Part shown: positions 23,183 through 33,417 of the stretch, piece by piece | How positions within the stretch are numbered: the first letter of the stretch is position 1 | Layout: each line of letters opens with the position of its first letter | NCBI GenBank assembly: GCA_003339415.1 | Contig: PDHQ01000057.1 | Span: 1 to 64,000 of the forward strand | Direction: 5' to 3' | Origin: Ophiocordyceps camponoti-saundersi (nom. inval.) | Taxonomy: Eukaryota > Ascomycota > Sordariomycetes > Hypocreales > Ophiocordycipitaceae | Length of the DNA stretch: 64,000 nucleotides | Position numbers and translations under genes: made by a program | Notes under the pieces: generated by a model | What the model saw: the letters and a program-made list of their open reading frames with translations, nothing else | Database searches by the model: none | What the model was told of the DNA's origin: nothing

Positions 23183-23670
23183 TTACGTATACGGGCATGC
23201 CTCAGTCGTAACGCTCACAGTCGTGGTCCGCGTCTCCATCGTCGCCGTGCTCGTCACAGCCGTGATGCCCCAGCAGGAGCAAGCCGACGAGTAGTTGCTC
23301 GCCGCCCGACAAGACGAGGCGTAGGTTGGAACCGCCGTCGGCACCTGCGTGACTGCCTGGAGTTCTGCATCGTGACCGTAGTAATAGCCGTCGTGGCTGG
23401 CGGTGACGGTGACGGTGACGGTCGTCGTCCTGCCATCGTGACTTAGCATCACTCTTTCTCTTCTCCTCGGGGGCGAACCTACGTCTCCGGCACGACCGTC
23501 GCTCTCATGAAGCTGGAACAGTCGGCGCGACGCGATTCGACGGGGATGAGTCCTCCCCTCGTGCCGGTGACTTGTCGCGCGCAGTTGTCGCCGCCGCAAT
23601 GATCGTCGCCAACCACGATCGTGGCAGCGGAGGATAGGAGGAGAAGGGCGACGGAGACGGCGTTGATCAT
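23183..23670 (-). CDS. Small secreted Thr/Cys-rich protein (effector-like)
   Basis: Two exons (23670-23483 and 23429-23183) with a 53-base GTAGGT..CAG intron (branch point GCTAAG) encode 144 residues. A typical signal peptide (MINAVSVALLLLSSAATIVVG) is followed by a Cys pair (DDHCGGDNC), a middle region, a Thr-Val run (TTTTVTVTVT) and a YSSACSCWG motif that recurs in fungal secreted proteins. The frame is clean across the join. There is an in-frame ATG 29 codons upstream, but the one at 23670 gives the signal peptide. The gene itself is not RIPed although it ends only 48 bases from the 3' LTR. Function unknown; a cell-wall or host-contact role is inference. Confidence 0.7.
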
Positions 23671-24097
23671 GATGTTGGTAGTGGATGTGAGTGAATGTCT
23701 GTCGAGTCCGAACCCACAAGGGATGCTCACCGAGTTCTTATATCGATGCTCTGTCAAGCTTCGTCAGCCCCTTTACGCTGCTTCCGAAGCTATTGATACT
23801 CTGTGTATCCGTAAGAGCTGAGGATCGAGAGGCGTTCATCCTGAATAAACAAATAGATAGCCGCTGACCTCCTGTCGTCATCCTCTTCAACTGTCCGAAA
23901 GCCTCTCGCTTGCCCCTTCAGCCGCCTCGCTTGGCCATGCCACTGACGAGACACATGTCCGAATGGCATGTATGTACGACTACAGCCCGAAGCCAGAATT
24001 CCCAATATTGTTCATCATTTACATACACATACACGAGATAGTTATACACGAGATAGTTATACACGAGAAAGTTATACAACACGTCACGATATACCAC
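23671..24097. other. Intergenic, promoter of the secreted-protein gene
   Basis: 427 bases between two co-oriented minus-strand genes. Contains the three-unit 15-base tandem repeat at 24031-24075, close to the 3' end of the upstream gene. No other feature seen. Confidence 0.6.
24031..24075. repeat. 15-base tandem repeat, three units
   Basis: Three adjacent copies of ACACGAGATAGTTAT, the third with one T-to-A change. It starts 22 bases past the stop codon of the Cys-rich membrane protein, probably within its 3' UTR. Confidence 0.9.
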
Positions 24098-25332
24098 TCA
24101 GTTGTTCGTCTCCTCATCAACCTTGTCCAACCTGCGAGACGCAATCCACCTCCACGAGTAAGTCGACCAGCTGGACAAGGTCGAAGAAGGCGAGGAGGCT
24201 GACAGCTCAACCGGTAAGTTTCGGGCCGCGAGCTCGGCGCGTCCATCTCTCGACAGCTCGGAAGCGTCGCTCGGCCACGGCGTCAAGGGGCTGACCGTGT
24301 GCGTCGCGGAAGCGCCGTGGTCTGTGGGCGTCGAAGCCTTGTTCATCCCATCATCGACTGGTGAGGATAGCTCGGCGTAGAAAGGAGGGGGATCCCTGCC
24401 GTCCATGTCGAAAGAGCCCATCGGGTGTCTCGACATAGCTTGTGGTTCCGCCTTGTTTTCGGCCTTGTTATTACCCCCTTTTCTTAGGTGTCGCAGCAAT
24501 ACATATCCGCCGACAAGGATGAGGCCCATGAGCGAAATGGATCCGGCGATGAGTCCAGCCAGTTGAGCTCTCGTTACGTGTTCGGCCTCGGCCTCGCCGT
24601 CTTCGACCGTCTCCGGTGGCGAGACTTGAGCCAGGGCAGTCGGATAGAGCTTCAGAATGCTCTGGTCGCCGGCGGAGGGGATGCCGGTCGGCACATCGGG
24701 CCACAGCGTCATCGTAGTCGTCATCTCGCTCGTCTGGCCGTTCATGACAGCCGTCAGCCTGGAGGTGCGCGTCGTCGGAACGGTTGAATAGCACTGGCCG
24801 ACGGCACAGGCCAGGCCGTTCGGACAGCAACCGTAGCTCATCGACGAAGGGCACAGGTAGTGACTGGCCGGACATCCATACGTGTAAGGCAAGCCGGATG
24901 GGGGCACGCAGTTGGCAGCCCGCTGACATAGATACCCTTCCGGACAGCAACCGCCTGCTCCGGCGTGGTCAGCAAGGATGGGGAAAAGGGGGAGCCCGCC
25001 AACTCCTCACCTCCGTACACGGCGGCGCAGGCATACCAGCCAACCTTGGAACCGCACGCCGACGGGCTCTTGGTCGTGGCAAAGCAGCTATCGAGCTCGC
25101 ATTCGTAGTCGGTCGGACAGCAGCGTCCGCCTAGGCTGATGGGGCAGAGCTTCATGCCGACGCCGCACGTATCGCCTTCGTCTCGGGCGTGAAGGCGAGC
25201 TGGCCTCGTTGTCTGGGCTTGTTTCTCAATCCAATGGATGCCATCGTTGCTTCCGAGAACGGGAACCGAGGGGAGCAAGACGAGGAGAAGATACAGGAGC
25301 AGGTTAGACCTCTGGTGGAAGAAGAGCTTCAT
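24098..25332 (-). CDS. Cys-rich single-pass surface protein, unknown function
   Basis: Two exons (25332-25011 and 24954-24098) with a 56-base GTGAGG..CAG intron encode 392 residues. A signal peptide (about 1-27) leads an ectodomain with three modules of the form C..C..G.CCP....C....C at about 56-83, 93-122 and 133-160. A Ser/Thr stretch, one transmembrane segment near 238-260 followed by basic residues, and a disordered cytoplasmic tail complete it. The module spacing recalls small granulin- or chitin-binding-like disulfide folds, but I cannot assign one. An in-frame ATG nine codons upstream (25359) is possible; 25332 gives the cleaner signal peptide. It is likely a plasma-membrane wall or environment sensor (inference). 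It points the same way as the secreted-protein gene 427 bases downstream. Confidence 0.75.
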
Positions 25333-28256
25333 GGTTATCGACATGGTCGTCGTCATCATCAGGCCATTGCTTCTGATGTGTCCTCGAGAGAGTTGAGAAG
25401 ATGGAGGCGCAGTCGAGACTGAGATGGAGATGCTGTTACCCTCGAAACGAACGAACGCTCAGATCGCAGGACGAGCCGATGGGCTTCCAACTCGACGACT
25501 CTACCAACAGATGTCCAGCCATCGCTACAGTCCTTGGCGGCGAGATGAGAACGATGTGTATCGAGATGAGCTGAACTGCCTACTTTTTTTGCCGCTGCTG
25601 TCTATCGACTTGACACTCACTTACATGCGAGACCATGACGATACATGGTATCATCCATCCGGCCTCATCACTCCTATCAATCACGGTGACGCCGACCTGA
25701 CAGTACTATACGCGACATCGCGACTCATGTGTATAGAAAACAGGACGCGACCCCTCAATGCATCCTTTCCTTTGTCTCCTCTCCCGCTCCGGACCAACGT
25801 CCACTCCCTGACCGGCGCTTATCCGTCGGCCGCGCTCTATAGCTCCGGCTCCGGGGGGATGGAGATGGAGATGGAGGGGGGGGGGAGCGGAACCAACTTC
25901 TACTTCGATGCCGATCTCGCAAGGCGACCCGTTTCTAGACGCTCGAGCTGTCGCGTCACACTATGTATGTATGCGCCTTGCTGCCTCTTCCAAGTTGGCT
26001 TTATAGGAGTCTCTGGCACCAACTGGCAACAGCTGAGACGTGACCCCCTGTCGTCATCATCATCAGCATCATCATCCAGACAAGTCCTTTCTTTTCTTCG
26101 GTCATGTGGAACAAGAAGACAGCGGGGGAGAAAGGGTGAGAGGGGGAGAAAGAGAGGGAGAGATGGGAGAGGGAGAGAGAGAGAGAGAGAGAGAAAGCAG
26201 TCAGTCAGTCAGTCAGTCAAACAAGGAAGTGAGAGAGGGAACAACAAATCGATGACAGCACCAAAAAGCCTCAGCAAGGGTTTCAGCTGGTCCAGGTCAA
26301 AGCTCTCAGCCACGGGCATCTCGTTGGATGCTCATGCAGCTTCTCCATGTTAGGTATGAAGATGTACTCGGACGGACACCCCTGGAAGATGCCTGTCTTC
26401 AACCAGCACAAAGAGTCAAGTAATCATGCCAACCTGCTCTACTCCTATCCGTACATACATACATCCTTACACACACACTTCGTATAATGAATGGGCCTTG
26501 GGCACGCACGTCTTGGGCCTCCTCGATCAAGGCCCAACAAGACTACATACGTGGACCGCATTGAGGCTCTATGACGACGAGGTGCAGACGACTTACATCC
26601 CTCAGACATACATACATTGTATATCCGAATGAAATCCTACACACATGACTCCGTCCTGACCGGTGAGAATTAAACCCAGCGCCTCCGCCTCTCGAGTGCT
26701 ACGACAAAATCTTCAGCCGCCCAAGCCGTGGCGTCCGGCCTTGTCCCGGAGCCGCACCACCAAGGAGGGGGTTGACTCGAACGCGTTCGTCTCATCTCCC
26801 GGGCCTCAGACCTGAGCTGGAGCGGCGAGACAAGGTAGGATGAAGATTGTCAGAGGTGCTGAAGTGGATAGAAGAAACAATGGCCTATGTCCCTTGTCTT
26901 CCTCCCGCACTGGAAAGGACGAGCATGAAGCCTGAATAGACCGGTATGCAGTTATACCTTTCAGCAGATGCGCGCCCGTCTTGACTCTGTATCACCTCCT
27001 CAAGAGAAGGCTCCCTTGCGCCCTTTACAGGGGGGGTAAGAGGGGGGAACAAATTTAATACTCCCATTTAGGGGAGATGTGGCGGCTGGGGCAAGTCCCT
27101 GTCCGATACGGGGTTCTCTTGTTCGGCCGGAGCATGTGGCTTGACATGAAGCAAAGGAAAAGAAAAAAGACAGGGAAGAGACTCGATATAGGGGGAGAAG
27201 AGAGAGAACAGATGTAGATTGTGAGACCAGGGGGGGGGGGGGGGTTAGAAGAAAGAAGGAGAGTGAGAGAGACAGGTAAAGAGAGAGAGAGAAAGGGAGA
27301 GGTGGGAGAGACGGCGACAGGGATCAGGGAACCGAGGTAATCATTCACCGTGACACGATTCCACTGGACTCGACGGCCTCGACGTCATTGGACGATTGAG
27401 GACATGCCATCACATACGACACATGCCTAAGCGTTCATGTCGTCTGCCCGCCATGCGTGGCTCCTTTGCCGATGCCGCCTCCCGACATCTGCCAAAGCGA
27501 TGCAAGAGCACGCACTCGTAACCCCATGCGTACGTACGTAGATTGAGAGACATGATAGAGAGAAAGAGAAAGAAGACATTGCTGACGGTATGTAACGAGA
27601 CAAAAGAAGACATTGACGACAGGGGTGGCTGGGGAGGAAGTCTAGGTCGCCACTCGACACATGCATGGCCAGCAAGAAGGCCGGATGACGACTGGATATT
27701 CGCGGGGAAGGGGGGGGGAAGAAAGGGTGGGTTACAGCAGTAGGGGTCTCTGAGACCGGGGTTGGTTAAAGGAGGAGGAGGAGGAGGAGGAGGAGAGGCC
27801 AGGGGGGGGGGGGGATATATGTATGTCCGTATGCATATACATGACATTGGAGGTGGTCTGGGGGTGGCTGACGGTTCATGTCTTTACTGTGTTCGCCTGT
27901 ACGACTCCGGATGGGACGGAGACGACAGACAGAAGACGACCACTTTCCCATCATAGGTAGGTCGTGGTCCATCATGAATTCTTCCCGCTCTGGCGTAATG
28001 CTGTCAGACGGGCGATATACGACCTCTTGGCCCTTTTCTACCGACACTCTGGACGAAAAGGAGATGAAGGGGGGGGGGGGGGGATCACCATGCAAGGCGG
28101 CCCGTCGTCATGCTGTGCCTACACACGGGATTCGAAGCCTCGAAGCAAGGGGTTGTTTTTTTCTCGAGGCCTTGTCGTGGGCCGTTGATTGACCCCGTGG
28201 CGAAACGGGTGGCAGAGGTTGAGAGGGAGAAGACCGGGGGAGGCGTTGTATGTGTG

Positions 28257-28292
<36 letters not shown>

Positions 28293-30131
28293 AGAGCTTG
28301 GGTCGTGCATGGGGGATGGAGAAGGGTCGATTAAGCTGTTTACTTGACGTGAAGAGAAGTGTAGATTAAGCTGTTGACTTGATATAACACATCATCATCA
28401 TCATCACCATCTGTAGACTTGATTACTTACACGATACGTTGACACACCGACTACGGTTACAGTTACATAAAACGTAAAAAGGCTGATGGGAAATACGAGA
28501 GCGCCCAAAAGTAAAAGTCAAGAACAGGTTACAAGGAAAAGAAAAATCGTCATGTCTCTCACGACGCGTGGCTCCTCGCATTGCATCTCAGCCCGGGCGA
28601 GTTGAGAGTCAGTCTCCTTTTTTGCTTCTTTCCCAACCGGTCGTTTTTTTTTTTTTAACAAAATCATGAATCGGTAATCCTGCTTATTCGAGAAAGAAAA
28701 AAAAAGGGGACGTCTATCTGTAATCCGTTGTGAAGAGGGGGAAAAAGCAAATAGGGGGTGTGTGTGTATGTGCTGTGCTGTATTGGGTGTGTTGTCGATC
28801 AGTATGTGAGTCATGTCTTTAGCCTTGTCTTGAAGAAGAGCTACAGAAGGAAATGTCTTCTTTAGCTCCCTGATGAAAGAAGAAAGGGAATCGCCTAAAC
28901 CTTCATGTCGTTGTATATGGGACAGGGTGAAAGGAGAGGGTTGAACTGCCTTGTCCCTGTTCCGGAGATGCACATACCTTGTGTCATTGACTGCTTCTTC
29001 TTGTCAGGTTGGTTGTTAATGAGAGACGGAACTGACTAGTAGCTGAGCTCGTATACTCGAGCTGTCAATCCTCTCTACGGATAGACGTGGTAGAACGAGT
29101 GAGACACTTACATGACCTTTCCATGTGTCACGACCCACGAGGCAAGCTGAACGTCACGACATGTCTTCTTTTCATGATCCGTACCTGTCTATCCTAATTT
29201 CCCACCCCATGAACTATCATAGCCGTTGGCTTTGTTCTTGCCGAGCATGTCTGTAGTTTCGGCGTATTCTACCATCGAAGAAAAGAAGACTCCGGACAAT
29301 ACGGTCCGGGACCATCTTGATACCCCGTTTGTTCTGGTCTTGGCCTTTCCACACGAGTTTCATTTTTTTTTTTGCCCCCCAAGGCTGAGATGGTAACGAC
29401 TGATTCCTCGTCCGATCTACCTGAATCGGAGCTTTGATCACGACATCATGGTCGGCGATTCGCGGCGAGTTTTCGAACAGAATCTGCCTTCGAAAAACCC
29501 CCGAGGCTGAATTTTGATGAAAATTTTTCTTAAGAAGCGAAGCGCTATTTGTTCGGTGTTTTTCATCTTCTTCTTCTCCTCCTTTACATGACTGGTTTGG
29601 TTGTAAGGCTTGATGGGACTCGTATGTTTGGTGCTAGTCGTGCGAGGCAGATTTTCTATACGAAACAACCGCTCTCCCGAAGGGCACTAACTAAGCCAAG
29701 GCGTTCTTCCAGATGCCCGTCTCCGTAACTTACCTGAAGGGGAACTACCTAGGTAGGTATGTATGTATGTATTACTTCGGAACGGCCGCTCTATGTCCTG
29801 ACTTGGGCATCTCCTTACCCTACCGGCACTAATAAGGGGAGGGGATCCATGCACATACATGACATAGATACACGCATGCATGACTTGTAAAAGAAGGTCA
29901 AGGAATCTTTGACCTGTGGTTGAAACAAGGTTGGATCTTCATTGTCAATGAATTTAAGCTTGCTTAAGAGAAGTGAGGATTTGCGTCATGGCGGATCCAC
30001 GAGAGCATCCCGGGTCGACTCGCTTCTGCCGGTCGTGCAGAGACTGACGCACATGGGCGCGACTAAGGCTCTGAGAAGTCGAGTCTGCCTTGCGCCCCCC
30101 ATCATCACGTTCAAGGGGATGAACTTGTGAT
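25333..30131. other. Gene-poor region with simple repeats
   Basis: About 4.8 kb without a supported gene. It holds GA microsatellites (26165-26195, 28259-28290), CAGT repeats (26199-26219), G runs (27229-27243, 27801-27812, 28070-28082), GGA triplets (27771-27794), and scattered ACAT/TAGG tetranucleotides. The open frame 25424-26353 is low-complexity at its end and has no domain. Confidence 0.55.
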
Positions 30132-30139
30132 TATAAAAG
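30132..30139 (+). promoter_or_regulatory. TATA box of a small secreted-protein gene
   Basis: TATAAAAG at the right place for transcription starting about 30 bases downstream. A C/A-rich leader (with CTTCACTTCACTTCA) runs to a leader intron at 30322. Confidence 0.6.
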
Positions 30140-30402
30140 ACGGTCAACCGACGGTGAAAGATGGGAAATCATCAACTCGACTTCACTTCACTTCACTTCA
30201 TCACCAATCATTCATACAAAACATTCTTGATTCCTCAACTCTTCTCTCACAACGACCTTGATCTCTCCAACCCATCTTACACAACAGAGTCAACAAAAGG
30301 AAACAAAACCTATCCGTCAAGGTATGATGAGTGCCGACGCAACCTTTGTCCTCGCTATCCCAACCCGGCTTTTGACTGACCAAACGTTTTCGCATGTTAA
30401 AG

Positions 30403-30612
30403 ATGCGTCTGTACGCCGTCATGATCCTCGCCTCTGTTCTGGGTGCTTTCGCCGCGCCTCAGACCAGGAACTCAAGAACACATAACGATTATCCATCGTC
30501 TAAGCTGAGCAAAGCAGAGGTTGATAGGAATGCTGCAAGAGAGGCCATGGCGGACGTGGAAAGACAGAGATATGAAAGAGAGCATAAACTGATACCGACA
30601 CAGCCGCGTTAA
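30403..30612 (+). CDS. Small secreted protein, 69 residues
   Basis: The signal peptide MRLYAVMILASVLGAFAAPQ is followed by a short, Cys-free, charged mature part rich in Arg, Glu and Ala, predicted to be helical. The ATG falls exactly after the AG of a probable leader intron (30322-30402; GTATGA donor, GACTGAC branch point), and a TATA box lies at 30132. Together these signals make the gene credible despite its size. An in-frame ATG three codons upstream lies inside that intron. I do not recognise the mature peptide; it could be an effector or a processed peptide. Confidence 0.65.
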   Translation: MRLYAVMILASVLGAFAAPQTRNSRTHNDYPSSKLSKAEVDRNAAREAMADVERQRYEREHKLIPTQPR

Positions 30613-33417
30613 GCTGCTAACGGAGATTCGGAATCGACTGGCTCAACCGGTTTAGGCGAGCAAGCACACGAGGCAGCGCGGTGGAAGCGGTTGCGGTTTC
30701 GAACAAGGATATTTGTATCTGCTGTTGGTACGGATTAGAGATGCGTCTTTTACAGGCGGTTGTTCTTTTGCGGTGGCAGATGGAGTTTGAATAACAGACG
30801 TGTTGCTTCCTTGACTCTTCAGTTCCTACTTGAGTCCCTACTTGAGTCTCACGGAAATCTAGCTTCTCCCATACGAAAGGAGATGTCGTGAAAAATGGCC
30901 TCGCTCACCTAGCTCTTACATGGCACATTAGCCCGATGGATTGATTGGACGTGACGACGGTCGAGAACGTGACACACCGCGCGTTAGTTGGTCGATTTGT
31001 GTGTGTGTGTGTGTATGTTTTACCTCGTTGGACGTGTCATTGCCACTCGGTCTGGCCGAGGGGCCGACATGTGGTCCGATGATGCGGACTGATCTTGCTA
31101 GTTAGTTAGTTAGTAGGTTGTAAGTGGGAGGGAGGATGCATGATGCTATACTACCATCAGTCATCATTGGGCATCTGCGGAGGGGGGGGGGGGCAAAGAG
31201 GGGAGGGGAGGGGAGGGGAGGGTTCTTTGGCCTGGTCAGGAGGGAAGAGAGAGAGACAGAGAGAGAGAGTATGTACCTATTTAGGGGATATCTCCTTTGA
31301 TATGGCTCCCCATCCCCCCCCCTTACCAACCTAGGTAGCTACGTAGCTAGGTAGGTAGGTAGGTAGCTAGCTAGGTAGGCATCCTTCTCTTTATTTGACG
31401 ACGATTCTTTCTTTCTTTCTTGACAGCATCTAATCCTTTAACCTAGTATCTGTAGGTAGTAGGTAGGTAGGTAGTAGGAGGTTGTAAGTAGGTAGGTATG
31501 AGGCAGTCTATCAGCCACCCCTTTTTTTTTTCTTTTCCATTCATCCGTCCATCTACATGTGTATATCTGTATGCATCCCTTCTTTATCATCATCATCGTC
31601 ATCATCATCGTCATCATCATCATCATCATAAGTAAAGTAAAGTCAATGTAATGAAAAAAAAAAGAGAGAGAGCAAGAGAAGAAACATTGTCTCCTTGGCT
31701 TGTCTCACTGGGGGGGGGGGGGCGTGTTTATAAGACGTGATTGGCGTCATCTCCCCGTCGCCGACGCCGAAGACCGTCGACGACTCGTGGGCTCTCGCAA
31801 CGGCCCGTGGCTTGGCGCTAATCCACGGCGGTTTAGTGGCCCTTTGCCTCCCACACCTCCCTCTCACACCTCCCTCTTCTCCGTCTCGTTCGTTACCTAC
31901 CTACCTACCTACCTACTATTCGTGGACTAGGAAGTGCATTCGTAAGCCTTCTTCTTCTTCTTAGACGACAGACGACGACGACAGACGACAGACGAAGCAG
32001 TTGGTGGCTTTTCTTTGTCCCTTCTTTTAACCCACCCCTCCTCGCTTTACCCCGTCTACCCCCCCCCCCCCTTCTCTCTCTCCTCCCCCCCTCCCCCCCC
32101 TCCCCAGCAATCTTTCGGGCAACGACGGGGCAGACGGACAAGGCTCATCAAGGCGCTGGCTACCTACAGAGTGTACTGAGCAGTGAGAGGTATCCGTACA
32201 CTCCATCCATTACCCCCCCCTTCCCTTTCCCCCCCATCCCTGTAAAGAGTCCAACATGGATGGCTTGGACACAGTGTGTGAGAATGCGGGGAAAGAGTAT
32301 GTAGAGAGACGGTGTGTATGTACGGATAGAGAGAGGCGAGAAATCCTCTTCATCGAGTTACATATTCAGGGCGTCCACACAACAAACCCACGGTTATACA
32401 GCTGCACAGTCAGTCATATAACTCACTGTGCTTTTCTAGCCCAGACCCGGACCGTCAAGGCAAGAAAAAATAAGGTATCGGTACCGTAACGAGGCTTCTG
32501 CATTGTTATATGTATAATGTAGGTATAATGTGGGCGTGGACGGACGTGTGTATGTACAGAGGATATTGTGACCCGTCACCTCACACCTCCCCCCATGTCT
32601 CGACCGTCAGTGCCACATACGCACGCATCGCCAGTCGTCTCTCTCTGTCTGTCTCTCTGTCTCTCTCTGTGTTTCTCTCACACTCTCTCTTTCTCTCACC
32701 ACCATCCATCCATCCTTCCATCCATCTTCGAGCTTCCTCTTCCGCCTTATTCTCTCCTCTCCTCCCCCTCCTTCACCTCCTTGACCTCCACCTTTTTTTC
32801 CTCATCACGTCCTTGACCTTCTTTCTCTCCCGCGGCGCTTCTTCTTCTTCGACTTTCTTCATCTTCATCTTCATCTCTCCTCCTGCTCATCCTCCTCTTC
32901 CCGCTTCTCGCCACTTCTCACCCCCCCCCCCCCCCCCCGTCAAAGTGTCCCCTCCTCATCTCCTCATCTCTCCTCCTCCTCCTCCTCCTCCTCCTCCTCC
33001 TCCTCCGCCTCAAGACCCACGGTTCTAGAAGCCACGTCCAAAACGATCAGACATATAAAACAAAAGAAGAATTGCCACTGACCCGGGGGGAAGGGGGGAA
33101 AAAAAGGGCCAAACAAGAACAAGCAACAAGCCCGTCTACTCACCACCTAATCTCCGCCCCCCGGAGCGAGCGACATGCCCAGGGAACAGTCTCTCTGACT
33201 AAAACGCGTCCGATGCTATTCTCTCCTGCCGCTGCCCACTGTGGCCCTCCTCGATTTCTTACTGGGCCGTGGCTATAAGCCCACCTGACGCCTGTACCCG
33301 ATTCCCTCCCACCCCCCGTATTGCCCGACCCGACGATATACCTGGGCCAGCTTCCCCGCCATCTCCGCCACCGTCATGCTCTGCTCCTCATCCGCCTCGA
33401 ACCCGAGCCCCTGAGTC
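30613..33417. other. Intergenic with tetranucleotide repeats and pyrimidine-rich leader
   Basis: Contains GTAG/CTAC repeats (31331-31376, 31453-31498, 31899-31916), an ATC triplet run (31588-31629), poly-G at 31710-31722, and then a long CT/CTC-rich stretch (32640-33010) that probably forms the leader of the Zn2Cys6 gene. No coding region supported. Confidence 0.55.

Noticed and set aside
25424..26353. 309-codon + strand open frame
   Set aside because: No domain; its second half is Ser, Arg-Glu and Ser-Val-Gln strings from simple repeats. It starts just outside the neighbouring gene with no supporting signals.
26658..26740. Possible class II tRNA on the minus strand (B-box-like GGTTTAATTC, D-arm-like GGCGGCTGAAG)
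   Set aside because: With standard T-arm spacing the acceptor ends do not pair and no anticodon arm forms; the apparent 6/7 acceptor match needs shifted geometry.
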